Origin: Microbacterium sp. A20
GTDB lineage: Bacteria; Actinomycetota; Actinomycetes; Actinomycetales; Microbacteriaceae
Direction of reading: 5' to 3'
Length of the DNA stretch: 64,000 nt
Assembly (NCBI RefSeq): GCF_004794515.1
Contig: NZ_SSDF01000088.1
Span: forward strand, 1-64,000
Shown here: in pieces, positions 32,214 to 40,580 of the stretch
Layout of the letters: each line of letters begins with the position of its first letter
Position numbering within the stretch: the first letter of the stretch is position 1
Notes under the pieces: generated by a model
Databases searched by the model: none
Told to the model about the DNA's origin: nothing
Seen by the model: the letters and a program-made list of their open reading frames with translations, nothing else
Made by a program: the position numbers and the translations under genes

Positions 32214-32334
32214 CGCATCAGTCCCTTCTTCTACCGTGTGCTGACCACATCTGCTGATTGATCAGTCCCACATGCATCGGTCTTCTACGGATGTGCCTGT
32301 AACGGCTCATCGCTGCTCCCTCCGGCCAAGGTTG

Positions 32335-32356
32335 GTGTAGCCATCTTGTGTAGCCA
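32335..32356. other. Probable integrase arm sites
   Basis: Two copies of GTGTAGCCA, 32335-32343 and 32348-32356, 13 bp apart, in the 230-bp non-coding stretch between the integrase and att core. Direct repeats here are typical of arm-type binding sites of phage integrases. Confidence 0.5.
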
Positions 32357-32445
32357 ACAGCGTGCGGGTTATTCGCATCTGTTCGCGACATGAGCAACAC
32401 TACAACGCATATTCGCGTATTTCAACCTCACATGCGGAGCTACGT

Positions 32446-32492
32446 CGGTTTCCGGTACCGTAGGTCGCAGGTTCGACTCCTGTCGGGGGCAC
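32446..32492 (+). tRNA. att site: 3' half of tRNA-Arg (CCG) (attR)
   Basis: Contains half an anticodon arm (CGGT, loop TTCCGGT, ACCG; anticodon CCG at 32452-32454), variable region, T-arm (GCAGG, TTCGACT, CCTGT) and acceptor 3' strand CGGGGGC plus A at 32491. The 5' half (GCCCCCG and D-arm) is missing upstream, so this is not a full gene. It is the duplicated core left by integration; the intact tRNA should be at the other end of the prophage, to the left of the window. CCA is not encoded. Confidence 0.75.
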
Positions 32493-32543
32493 ATCGGGTT
32501 GTACGCGGATGGTATGTGATCACGTACGCGTAACCCCCAAGTA

Positions 32544-32579
32544 CGAGAAAAGCCGCCTGGTTTCAGGCGGCTTTTCTCG
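32544..32579 (+). terminator. Strong terminator downstream of the tRNA site
   Basis: Perfect 16-bp stem (CGAGAAAAGCCGCCTG and complement) with a 4-nt loop. The right arm contains CTTTTCTCG. This was probably the terminator of the original tRNA gene and marks host DNA. Confidence 0.8.
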
Positions 32580-32727
32580 TTGCTGCTCATGTTTGTTGGC
32601 GGTTCGTACCCCCGCTGCACCATTTAGGCGCAGAAAAGGCTCGATGGCCGGCACCGAAACCCGCTTCTGGGCATGCTGGCGCCGACCTTCGAGCCGGTGG
32701 GGTAAGAAGTATCGACCCTGTCGTGAG

Positions 32728-33372
32728 CTATGTACGGACAGGGTTTCGTCGCGCTCGCCCACGCTGGTGGGTAACGCGCTGGAGTGCCGAGCTACGACGC
32801 GGCTTGCGTTGCTTCGCGCGCGGTGCCTCGATGCCCGCCTCGTAGTCGTCGCCGTCCTCGGTCTTCTGCGCGGCGAAGTCGATGATCTTGTCGAGGTTCG
32901 CCGCGACGACGGTCATCGTGGCGAGGAAGTACTGGGCTGCGGAGCCGCGTAGGCGTCGGCGGGAACCGTCCTCGAGCGCGTGAGTGCCGCCGTCCTTGAG
33001 GTAGGCGTTGAAGGATTCAACGCTGTTGCGGCCATGGCCATACATCTCGCGCCACTCCTTGGAACCGTACTGGTACTCCTGAGCGAACTTGCCTCCCGCT
33101 TCTGCGGGGAAAGTGGTACTCCTCTTGTTGTCGCAGACCTTCGCGGGCCCTTCGACCGGTCGCCTGATGATGGTCAGAGGGACCTTGCCGGATGCCAAAT
33201 TGGTGGGCTTGCGCGGGCAAGACGCGGTCGGTGAGTTGCCAGCTGCGGGGCACATCCAGGGGGTGCGTCCCTTCGCGTCCGGCAGCTCTTTGCGGCTGAA
33301 GAGATACGGGGCGCGCGCCGCTACGTCGCTCTGCCACTGATCCAGGCGAGACTGAGCCCAACACAGCGGGGA
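32728..33372 (-). pseudogene. Decayed transposase remnant
   Basis: A minus-strand frame of about 215 codons. It contains LFSRKELPDAKGRTPWMCPA, then YGSKEWREMYGHGRNSVESF and a helical segment ending TMVVAANLDKIIDF-like, resembling the C-terminal part of DDE-type transposases of actinobacteria (N-x-V-E/D-S-F-x-A-Y-L-K/R). No start codon of its own and no catalytic N-terminal half are seen; the ORF runs on into the neighbouring gene region. Probably the residue of an element that broke the adjacent SDR gene. Confidence 0.55.
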
Positions 33373-33376
33373 CGAC

Positions 33377-34123
33377 CTAGGTGGGGAACGCGCCGAAGAA
33401 GACGCGCAGTGGCGGCTCTTCCGCGTCTGCGACCTCCAGGATTGCCGGTCCCGTGCCTGCGGGATTGCCGATAGCCGCATCCCCCATCTGCTCGTACTGT
33501 GCGGCGAGGTTGGCGCGCAGTTCGTCGTACTGGGGCTGCGCCGCCGCGTGGACGGCGCTGCTGCCCGCCCAGTCGGTGGCGAATCCGCCCGGCTCCACCA
33601 GCGTCACCTTGATCCCGAAGCCCGCGACTTCCTGAACGAGAGACTCGGTCAGACCCTCGAGCGCCCACTTGGACGCGTGATATCCGGCGGTTCCGGGGAA
33701 CGCGGTGACTCCATCGACGGTGGAGATCTGGATGATGTGCCCGGCGCCCTGTTCACGCAGGATCGGCAGCACCGCTTGCGTGACGTGGAACACACCGAAC
33801 AGGTTGACCTCGAGCTGGTCGCGCAGTTGCTTTTCGGTGATCTCCTCGACGGTGCCGAAGAGTCCGTAGCCGGCGTTGTTGACGACGACGTCCAGGCGTC
33901 CGAAGGTGTTGCGCGCCTCGGCGACGGCGTCGAAGACGCGCTCGCGGTCGGTGATGTCGAGTTGCAGGGGAAGGATGAGGTCGCCGAATTCTTCGACGAG
34001 GTCGGCGAGGTCGTTGGTGCCGCGGGCGGTCGCTGCGACCTGGTCGCCTCGTCCGAGGACGGCCTTCGCGAACTCCTTACCGAAGCCGCGGCTGGCGCCG
34101 GTGATGAACCATGTCTTGCTCAT
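33377..34123 (-). CDS. Short-chain dehydrogenase, C-terminus truncated
   Basis: 248 residues. SDR motifs: GASRGFG (cofactor loop), NNAGYG, the catalytic Ser in ISTVDG, YHASK (Tyr/Lys) and a PGG following. The C-terminus ends abruptly at VFFGAFPT, whereas relatives usually have about 20-30 more residues. The stop lies at the border of the transposase remnant, suggesting truncation by insertion. The catalytic residues are intact, so activity may remain. Upstream of it is another SDR on the same strand. Confidence 0.8.
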   Translation of the reverse strand: MSKTWFITGASRGFGKEFAKAVLGRGDQVAATARGTNDLADLVEEFGDLILPLQLDITDRERVFDAVAEARNTFGRLDVVVNNAGYGLFGTVEEITEKQLRDQLEVNLFGVFHVTQAVLPILREQGAGHIIQISTVDGVTAFPGTAGYHASKWALEGLTESLVQEVAGFGIKVTLVEPGGFATDWAGSSAVHAAAQPQYDELRANLAAQYEQMGDAAIGNPAGTGPAILEVADAEEPPLRVFFGAFPT

Positions 34124-34151
34124 GGGTGTCCTTTTATTGGGGGGGGTACGG

Positions 34152-34991
34152 TCAGGCCTGAGCGAGTCCGACGCGGCGGGCGCTCTCCGTCCAGAACGCG
34201 TCCGCGAGATCGGCGTCGACGGACTGGGAGGTGGGGCGCTTCAGCGGCGTGCGCTTGTCGGTGTAGTACTCGCCCGATGTCCAGGTCACTCCGGGGGTGC
34301 CGTTGGCGAGCCAGGCGAGGTTGTCCGCCCCATACTGCGGAGTCGACAGCATCTTCGCGAGAGGTGTGTTGTAGATGAGCTTCATCCATGCGCTGCCCTC
34401 CTCCTTGGCGAAGTTGGAAGAGATGTTGCCGGGATGGAAGGCGACCGCGTTCAGACCCTGGTCGTGGAATCGCTTGTGCAGCCCCTTGGTGAAGAGGATG
34501 TTCGCGAGCTTGGAGTTGCCGTATGCCCGCATGGTCGCGTAGTTGCTGTGCTGGTAGTCGAGATCCTCGAGATCGAGCTTCGCCATGGAATGCCCGACGC
34601 TCGAGGTGTTCACGACGGTGGCGTTACTCGTTGTCAGCACGTCCATCAGCAGGTTGGTCAACAGGAACGGCGCATAGTGGTTCACCTGCATCGTGCGCTC
34701 ATTGCCGTCCTGGGTCATGACGTAAGTGGCGAAGAGCCCGCCGGCATTGTTCGCGAGAACGTCGATCTGGTCGGTCGCGGCGCGGAGCTGGTCAGCGAGG
34801 CGCCGGACGTCGTCCAGCTTCTCGACGTCCGCGATGAAGGTCTCTGCGCCCAGAGGGCGCGCGACCGCCGTCAGCTTGTCCGCGCGGCGGCCCACGAGCA
34901 GCAAACGGTCCCCCTGTTCGGCAAAGGTATGGGCGGCGGCGGCACCGATGCCGTCTGAGGCTCCGGTGATGACGATGGTTCGCTGAGGCAT
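34152..34991 (-). CDS. Short-chain dehydrogenase/reductase
   Basis: 279 residues from MPQRTIVITGASDGIG (34991; AGGAGA before the ATG). GASDGIG cofactor loop, NNAGG, VNTSSVGHS, then YGNSKLANILF (Tyr-x-x-x-Lys), PGN. Pattern of the retinol-dehydrogenase/oxidoreductase SDR group. It is divergent from the TetR gene, with two palindromes between them, so it is probably repressed by that TetR. Substrate unknown. Confidence 0.85.
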   Translation of the reverse strand: MPQRTIVITGASDGIGAAAAHTFAEQGDRLLLVGRRADKLTAVARPLGAETFIADVEKLDDVRRLADQLRAATDQIDVLANNAGGLFATYVMTQDGNERTMQVNHYAPFLLTNLLMDVLTTSNATVVNTSSVGHSMAKLDLEDLDYQHSNYATMRAYGNSKLANILFTKGLHKRFHDQGLNAVAFHPGNISSNFAKEEGSAWMKLIYNTPLAKMLSTPQYGADNLAWLANGTPGVTWTSGEYYTDKRTPLKRPTSQSVDADLADAFWTESARRVGLAQA

Positions 34992-35012
34992 GTTCTCTCC
35001 TGAAGGTAACGG

Positions 35013-35058
35013 TAAACTGAACGCTGAGTTCAGTTTAACATGAACGGCTAGTTCATGT
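35013..35058. promoter_or_regulatory. Two TetR-type operators
   Basis: Perfect palindrome TAAACTGAAC-N5-GTTCAGTTTA at 35013-35037 and ACATGAAC-N5-GTTCATGT at 35038-35058, sharing TGAAC-N5-GTTCA. They fill the gap between the SDR and TetR genes. Strong evidence that TetR controls both. Confidence 0.85.
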
Positions 35059-35082
35059 TCGGTAAGCGAGGAGAATAGGCTC

Positions 35083-35652
35083 ATGGCGAGCGAACAACGG
35101 CCGCTGCGAGCGGATGCCGTCCGCAATCGCGCGAAGATCGTGCAGGCCGCCCGCGCGGAGATCGCGGAGCGCGGCATCGACGTCGGTATGGATGAGATTG
35201 CGCGCGCCGCCGGGGTTGCGGTCGGAACGCTCTACCGACACTTCCCCACGAAGGCCGCACTGGTCGCCGGAATCGTGTCGGAGTACGTGGAGGCGACCGC
35301 CATCGACGCCGAAGAGTCACTCGCTCGCGTGCGAGCGCGTGACACATCGGCCCTCGATGAAGTCGCCGGATTCATTGAGCGTGTGGGAGAGTCTGCGTCG
35401 GCTCATCACGTCGTGAAGGCTGCCGCACGCAACCTCGGAGTCGACGCCTCCCACGATTCGGCCGCTGAGGCTCGCATCTCTGCCGCCTTTGAAGAGATCC
35501 TGCGCCTCGGACAGGCATCCGGCGCCCTGCGCGACGGCTTCACGGTGAGCGACTTGTTCCTGCTTCTGACCACGGTGCCGGTGGACCTCCCGGCGGATGC
35601 CCGCCAGAGATGGGTGCAGCTCGTGCTTCCCGGAGTCGCCGCCGGCACGTAG
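35083..35652 (+). CDS. TetR family transcriptional regulator
   Basis: 189 residues. HTH: IVQAARAEIAERGIDVGMDE IARAAGVAVGTLYRHF, the standard TetR N-terminus, with the ligand domain after residue 70. AGGAG lies 9 nt before the ATG. The operators lie within 70 bp upstream. Probably represses the divergent SDR and itself until an aldehyde, ketone or similar ligand binds; ligand unknown. Confidence 0.9.
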   Translation: MASEQRPLRADAVRNRAKIVQAARAEIAERGIDVGMDEIARAAGVAVGTLYRHFPTKAALVAGIVSEYVEATAIDAEESLARVRARDTSALDEVAGFIERVGESASAHHVVKAAARNLGVDASHDSAAEARISAAFEEILRLGQASGALRDGFTVSDLFLLLTTVPVDLPADARQRWVQLVLPGVAAGT

Positions 35653-35701
35653 CTAGCGGCGCAGCTCTCCTCCGTCGCACCGAAGTTCCGCCCAGGTCCG
35701 G

Positions 35702-36241
35702 CTACCGGACGATGTCCACCGTCACGGGCCCGTCGAGGGCGTCGAGCTCGCTTCGCGTGGCGGTGAACGTACCGAGTTTGAGCGTCGCGTCCGAGTAGGC
35801 GATGCCGCTGGCGTCGTAGTAGAAGCCGAGGTTCCCCCAGGGGGTGTAGTAGATGAGGTCCCCGTCCTCGGGGTCGAAGCCCGACGATCCTTCCCACGCG
35901 AGCTCTCGGGGGAGGTAGGAGATCTTCTCCTTCTGGTTGAAGTCTTCCAGGGAGAGTTCCAGGGGAAGCATCGAGAGGAAGTCTTTGACGGCCGGGCTGT
36001 CCTCCGCCATCACCACGTCCGCGTGGTTGTCGTCGTTGCTGAAGCGGACGATGATCTCGCCTTGAGTGTCTCCAGGGACTGGCGCCTCCGTCGACGGCGC
36101 CTCAAGGGACGGTGAGGCGGAGGGTTGCGGCGTCGGAGCCGAGGAGGCGCGTTCGGACGGTGCGGGCGCGCACCCCGCGGCCAACGTCGCGGTTACCGCG
36201 AGGGCGGCGAGGGAGAGCCGTAGCCTTCGACTCATCGTCAT
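35702..36241 (-). CDS. Cyclophilin-like lipoprotein
   Basis: 179 residues. Lipoprotein signal peptide with lipobox LAAGC near residue 23, a Ser/Pro/Thr/Ala-rich linker (residues 25-60), then a cyclophilin-like domain: MLPLELSLEDFNQKEKISYL, then GDLIYYTPWGNLGFYYDASG. The same fold without a signal occurs at 39443. ATG overlaps the upstream stop (ATGA). Probably exported and membrane-anchored; function unknown. Confidence 0.78.
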   Translation of the reverse strand: MTMSRRLRLSLAALAVTATLAAGCAPAPSERASSAPTPQPSASPSLEAPSTEAPVPGDTQGEIIVRFSNDDNHADVVMAEDSPAVKDFLSMLPLELSLEDFNQKEKISYLPRELAWEGSSGFDPEDGDLIYYTPWGNLGFYYDASGIAYSDATLKLGTFTATRSELDALDGPVTVDIVR

Positions 36242-36561
36242 GTGTCCTCATCGGCGAACGCGGCTCGTGCGGCCCCGATGGCGGCCATGGCGCGGGGCCA
36301 CCCGGTGTAGAAGGCGAGGTGTGTGATGGTCTCGATGAGTTCCTGTTCGGTGATGCCGTTGTCTCGTGCGTAGCCGAGGTGGAAGGTCAGTTGGTCCGTG
36401 GCGCCGAGCGTCACCAGCGCGGAGACGGTGGCGAGGCTGCGGTCGCGTGGAGAGATCTCGGGGCGAGCCCAGACCTCGTCGAAGAGGATCTTGTCGGTGT
36501 AGTGCGCGAGTGCGGGGGCGATGTCTCCTACGGCTCGTTGCCCTCCGGTCCATCCGGTCAT
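36238..36561 (-). CDS. Carboxymuconolactone decarboxylase family protein
   Basis: 107 residues from MTGWTGGQRAVGDIAPALAH. The CMD/AhpD-like core: RPEISPRDRSLATVSALVTL GATDQLTFHL, then NGITEQELIETITHLAFYTG and GWPRAMAAI. The AhpD CxxC is absent, so this is the CMD-like rather than peroxidase-partner subgroup. It follows a cupin gene with a 4-nt overlap; CMD plus cupin pairs are frequent in actinobacterial redox operons. Confidence 0.85.
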   Translation of the reverse strand: MTGWTGGQRAVGDIAPALAHYTDKILFDEVWARPEISPRDRSLATVSALVTLGATDQLTFHLGYARDNGITEQELIETITHLAFYTGWPRAMAAIGAARAAFADEDT

Positions 36562-36968
36562 CGTGTTGCCTTCCCTTCGTACTCGTCGTCGGTGATGTGT
36601 TCCTTCCACACGGTGGTGGTTGCGGGGTCGTCGCCGTTCTCGAGCATCGCGATGTGCTCCATGAACGTGTCACCTGCGGATGCGTGCCAGTGATCCTGGC
36701 CTGGCGGGGTGTACAGCGTCTGTCCGGGGTAAACCTCGATGATCTCGCCGTCGCGAGTGCCGAAACGGGCGATTCCCTGTGTGACTCGCAGGTACTGTCC
36801 GCGGGCGTGCGAGTGCCAGGCGGTGCGGGCGCCCGGAGCGAACTTGACGACCGCCACAGACATTCGCTGGTCGTGCTCGTGCGGTACGGCGAGCATGTCC
36901 ACCCAGACGTCGCCGGCGAACTGCTCAGGCGGATTCTTGGCGGTTGCCGCAGTAGGTTCGATGTTCAT
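36558..36968 (-). CDS. Cupin domain protein
   Basis: 136 residues from MNIEPTAATAKNPPEQFAGD (AGGAG 7 nt before the ATG). The cupin core is visible: VVKFAPGARTAWHSHARGQY, then LRVTQGIARFGTRDGEIIEV and YPGQTLYTPPGQDHWHASAG, with the metal ligands HSH and the final HWH. A single-domain cupin_2, probably binding a metal and a small molecule. Cotranscribed with the CMD protein. Confidence 0.87.
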   Translation of the reverse strand: MNIEPTAATAKNPPEQFAGDVWVDMLAVPHEHDQRMSVAVVKFAPGARTAWHSHARGQYLRVTQGIARFGTRDGEIIEVYPGQTLYTPPGQDHWHASAGDTFMEHIAMLENGDDPATTTVWKEHITDDEYEGKATR

Positions 36969-37024
36969 TCTGCTTCTCCTGTTCACGGTGGGGCGGACGG
37001 GCGGCCCGTCCGCCCCACAGCGGT

Positions 37025-38050
37025 TCAGACGGTCAGCAGCACCTTGGTGGCGGTGCGCTGGTCCATGGCGGTGTACCCCTCGGCAGCCTGCTCGAGCGGG
37101 AGCGTGAGGTCGAAGACCACGCCGGGATCGATCTTGCGTTCCCAGATGAGCTGGATGAGCTCGGGCAGGAAGCGACGGACGGGTGCCGGGCCTCCGTGCA
37201 GAGTCACGCCGGAGAAGAACAGTTCGAATCCGTCGAGGGAGACGTCGTGCGAGACGCCGACGTATCCGACGTGTCCGCCGGGTCGGGCGGAGCGGATCGC
37301 CTGTTCCATGGATGCCTGCGTGCCGACCGCTTCGATGACGGAGTGCGCGCCGAGTCCGTCGGTCAGCTCCTTGACCTTCGCGACTCCTTCATCGCCGCGC
37401 TCTTCGACGATGTCGGTGGCGCCGAACCGACGCGCGAGTTCCTGCCGGTCGGCGTGGCGCGACATCGCGATGATGCGCTCGGCACCGAGCTGCTTCGCGG
37501 CGAGGATGCCGAGCAGGCCGACAGCTCCATCGCCGACGACGGCGACGGTCTTACCCGGTCCGGCGTTCGCCGCGACGGCAGCGAACCACCCCGTGCCGAG
37601 CACGTCGGAGGCGGCGAGCAGGGAAGGGATCAGATCCTCGTCGGGCTGCCCGGGGGTTGCGACGAGCGTGCCGTCTGCGTTCGGGATCCGGGCGAGTTCC
37701 GCCTGAGTGCCCTCGGCCCCGATTGGCGTGCGGTGCACGCAGTGGGACTGGTAGCCGGCCTGACAGATCTCGCAGGTGTTGTCGGAGGTGAAGAAGCTGC
37801 CGACGACGAAGTCCCCGACGGCGACGTTCTTGACGTCTGCACCGATCTCGGTGACGACGCCGACGTACTCGTGCCCCATCGGCTGAGGCGTCTCCTGCAG
37901 ATCTTCGGCGCCGCGGTAGGGCCAGAGGTCGGATCCGCAGATGCAGGTGGCCGAGAGCCGGATGATGGCGTCGGTGGGTTCGAGGATCACGGGGTCGCCG
38001 CGGTCTTCGACTCGCACGTCGCCGGGGGCGTACATCATGACTCCACGCAT
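37025..38050 (-). CDS. Zinc-dependent alcohol dehydrogenase family protein
   Basis: 341 residues. Medium-chain dehydrogenase: catalytic zinc at CICGSDLWPY (Cys38 region) and GHEYVG, structural lobe with SDNTCEICQAGYQSHC (the first Cys of the usual four is replaced), and Rossmann motif VAVVGDGAVGLLGI. Likely NAD(P)-dependent. It lies between the cupin gene and an exporter gene on the same strand. Substrate unknown. Confidence 0.88.
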   Translation of the reverse strand: MRGVMMYAPGDVRVEDRGDPVILEPTDAIIRLSATCICGSDLWPYRGAEDLQETPQPMGHEYVGVVTEIGADVKNVAVGDFVVGSFFTSDNTCEICQAGYQSHCVHRTPIGAEGTQAELARIPNADGTLVATPGQPDEDLIPSLLAASDVLGTGWFAAVAANAGPGKTVAVVGDGAVGLLGILAAKQLGAERIIAMSRHADRQELARRFGATDIVEERGDEGVAKVKELTDGLGAHSVIEAVGTQASMEQAIRSARPGGHVGYVGVSHDVSLDGFELFFSGVTLHGGPAPVRRFLPELIQLIWERKIDPGVVFDLTLPLEQAAEGYTAMDQRTATKVLLTV

Positions 38051-38072
38051 GGTGGTGTCCTTTCTCTGGGGG

Positions 38073-39314
38073 TCAGTGGATGGTTGCGGATGCCGTGGTC
38101 ACGGCAGGTTCGGGCGCGTGATGACGCGGCCGGACGACGAGTAGGCATGCGAGGGCGGCGAGCACGGCCGAGGTGGTGGTGACGACGCCGAGTGGCAGGA
38201 TGCTGAGCGCTCCGGCGACGCCGACGAAGGGTGCCGCGATACCACCGAAGCCGAAGCGAGCCATTCCGAGGAGAGAGGCCGCGGTACCGGCCATCTGCGG
38301 ATATCCGCTGAGTGCGATGGCGGTCGCGGGCGGGGAGGCGATGGCTACGCCGCTGGCCAGCGTGAACAGGGAGAGGACGACGACCCAGAGGGGGACGGCC
38401 ACCACACCGGCGAGAAGCAGCCCGAGAGCTCCGGCCGCGGTCACGGCCACGCCGACGGCGAGCGTGCCGCCCACGCTCCATTTCTCTGCCGCTTGCCCTG
38501 CGAAGTGACCGAACACCATGAAACCGGCGGAGTTCAGACCGAACGCGGCGGCGTACCACTGCGGGGAGAGCCCGTAGATGTCCTGCAGGACGAAGGTGGC
38601 ACCGGAGAGGTAGGCGAACAATGCGGCGTAGAGGAACCCCTGGTTGAGTACCGCTCCGAGGAACGCGCGGTCCCGCAACAGCGTTCCGAAGTCGCGGAGG
38701 GTGTGACCGAACCCACCGGAGGTGCGCTGGTCACGTGGAAGCGTCTCCCCGAACACGAAGAGAACGAACGCGAGGATCGCAGCTCCCGCGACGGCGAGGA
38801 ACACGAACAGACCGCGCCAATCGGTGAACGTCGTCAGAACTCCGCCCAGCAGCGGACCGACGATGGCCGCGAGGCCGCCCACGACGGTCAGTCGTGCGTA
38901 GAACCGGATCAGCTGCGAGCCGGCATAGACGTCGCGGCCGGCCGCGTTCGCGATGACGATCCCCACTCCGCCGGCGAGCCCCTGCACGAAGCGGGCGGCG
39001 ATGAGTGTCTCGACCGTCGGGCTGAACGCGCACAGCAGCGACGTCGCCACGTAGGCGACGATCCCGATCACGAGGACGATCCGTCGGCCGTACCGGTCGG
39101 ACAGCGGCCCGGCGAGCAGCTGGCCCGCAGCGAGCCCGATGAGGCACGCGGTGACAGTGAGCTGCGCGACGGACGTCGCCGCACCCAACTGCTGCGTGAG
39201 CGCCGGAAGCGCGGGCAGGTACAGGTCCATGGAGATCGGACCGAACACGGTCAGCACCAGCAAGAGCGCAGGCAGCATCCGACTCATCTTCGGTTGCGTG
39301 GCGGAGGACGTCAT
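38073..39314 (-). CDS. Bcr/CflA-type MFS drug exporter
   Basis: 413 residues from MTSSATQPKMSRMLPALLLV; 12 membrane segments are predictable. The MFS motif DRYGRRIVLVIG lies between segments 2 and 3, FGPISMDLYLPALPAL in segment 1 is the Bcr/CflA signature, and the N-terminal half carries ARFVQGLAGGVGIVIANAAG. It expels drugs such as chloramphenicol-like compounds in its family; substrate here unknown. The motif at 39352-39381 lies in its promoter. Confidence 0.88.
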   Translation of the reverse strand: MTSSATQPKMSRMLPALLLVLTVFGPISMDLYLPALPALTQQLGAATSVAQLTVTACLIGLAAGQLLAGPLSDRYGRRIVLVIGIVAYVATSLLCAFSPTVETLIAARFVQGLAGGVGIVIANAAGRDVYAGSQLIRFYARLTVVGGLAAIVGPLLGGVLTTFTDWRGLFVFLAVAGAAILAFVLFVFGETLPRDQRTSGGFGHTLRDFGTLLRDRAFLGAVLNQGFLYAALFAYLSGATFVLQDIYGLSPQWYAAAFGLNSAGFMVFGHFAGQAAEKWSVGGTLAVGVAVTAAGALGLLLAGVVAVPLWVVVLSLFTLASGVAIASPPATAIALSGYPQMAGTAASLLGMARFGFGGIAAPFVGVAGALSILPLGVVTTTSAVLAALACLLVVRPRHHAPEPAVTTASATIH

Positions 39315-39351
39315 GCACACCAGTGTTCTCCGGGCGGCGCATCGTCGGGAG

Positions 39352-39381
39352 TCCCTGGCGAGAGGTGTACTGACAGGGAAC
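39352..39381. promoter_or_regulatory. TCCCTG...CAGGGA operator-like site before the MFS gene
   Basis: TCCCTG (39352-39357) and CAGGGA (39374-39379) flank a 16-bp gap. CTGACAGGGAAC (39370-39381) is identical, on the opposite strand, to GTTCCCTGTCAG at 42425-42436 before the second XRE regulator. Shared control by these regulators is inferred. Confidence 0.6.
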
Positions 39382-39442
39382 CCTTCGCGTGACATAGCGC
39401 TTGCAGAATGAGAAGCTCGGACCACCTGAGGAGTATCAACCG

Positions 39443-39808
39443 ATGAGAGTACGACTGTCCGCCGCTGCCGGTCCAGATTTCAGCGCGGAGCTCTTCCCGC
39501 ACCCTGTGGCGGCCGAGTTCGTGTCGCAGCTGCCCGTCACGCTGACGTTCTCGGACTTCAACGGCGTCGAGAAGGTCGCCACCCTGGATTCACCCCTGAG
39601 CGTCACAGGTGTCCCGGATGCAGACTCCCCGCATCCGGGCGAGATCGGATACTACGCGCCGACACGGGGCATCGTGCTCTATTACGGCCACGTCGGCCAG
39701 TGGTCAGGACTCGTGAGAATGGGGACACTCGATCTGCCGGTCGAGGAGATCCAGGCACTGCCGGATGGCACCAGCATCCGCATCACGTCGCTGAGCGACG
39801 AGGCCTGA
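39443..39808 (+). CDS. Cyclophilin-like domain protein
   Basis: 121 residues. MRVRLSAAAGPDFSAELFPH, then LPVTLTFSDFNGVEKVATLD and GEIGYYAPTRGIVLYYGHVG: the same cyclophilin-like fold as the lipoprotein at 35702, without signal peptide, so cytosolic. GAGGAG lies 10 nt before the ATG. It is followed by an SDR gene 1 nt later, so the two form an operon divergent from the exporter. Confidence 0.75.
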   Translation: MRVRLSAAAGPDFSAELFPHPVAAEFVSQLPVTLTFSDFNGVEKVATLDSPLSVTGVPDADSPHPGEIGYYAPTRGIVLYYGHVGQWSGLVRMGTLDLPVEEIQALPDGTSIRITSLSDEA

Positions 39809-39809
39809 G

Positions 39810-40514
39810 ATGTCGCTGATCCTGGTGACCGGGGCGTCCACCGGTCTCGGCCTCGCCACCGCGCGGGCCCTCGCTGGCGACGGGCATGATGTCGTCGTGC
39901 ACGCGCGCACACTCTCTCGCGTGCCTCGCGGCGGGTGGCGGGGAACCCTCACCGGGGACCTCACCGTCGTCGACGCTGTGAAGCAGCTTGCCCGAGAAGC
40001 TGACGCGTTCGGTCGGTTCGACGCCGTCGTGCACAATGCCGGGGCGCTGCATTCGCCGGACGCTGTGCGGGTCAACACCCTCGCACCCTACGTTCTTACC
40101 GCGTCGATGCATCGTCCTGAACGGCTCATCTACCTGAGCAGTTCCATGCATCGCGGTGGAGGCACCGACCTTACGGGCTTGCGGAGCGGTTCCGGATCGT
40201 ACAGCGACAGCAAGCTCTGGGTGACGGCCATGGCCCTCGCTCTCGCGACTCGTTGGCCAGACACCCTCGTCCATGCGGTGGACCCCGGATGGGTGCCAAC
40301 GAGGATGGGCGGTTCCGGGGCGCCGGACGACCTTCGCGAAGGGCACCTCACCCAGGTGCACCTGTCGACCGCCGAGTCGATCACGCCGCGCACCGGCGGG
40401 TACTGGCACCATCTGAGCACCCAGCGGCCCGCTGCCGCAGCGGCGGACTCGATCTTCCACGAGCACCTGCTCGCCGCGCTCGCAGAGACCGCAGGCGTGA
40501 CACTCGCCGGATGA
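39810..40514 (+). CDS. Short-chain dehydrogenase/reductase
   Basis: 234 residues. LVTGASTGLGLATARALAGD cofactor loop, HNAGAL, LIYLSSSMHRGG (Ser), YSDSKLW (Tyr-x-x-x-Lys), VDPGWVPTRMG. Slightly short for the family but complete. Paired with the cyclophilin-like gene. Substrate unknown. Confidence 0.85.
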   Translation: MSLILVTGASTGLGLATARALAGDGHDVVVHARTLSRVPRGGWRGTLTGDLTVVDAVKQLAREADAFGRFDAVVHNAGALHSPDAVRVNTLAPYVLTASMHRPERLIYLSSSMHRGGGTDLTGLRSGSGSYSDSKLWVTAMALALATRWPDTLVHAVDPGWVPTRMGGSGAPDDLREGHLTQVHLSTAESITPRTGGYWHHLSTQRPAAAAADSIFHEHLLAALAETAGVTLAG

Positions 40515-40580
40515 ATGGCGGCGTGAGGGGTGCACTCTCAGGGCATCCCTCCCGCGGGGCAGGAACCGTACGCTGATCCC

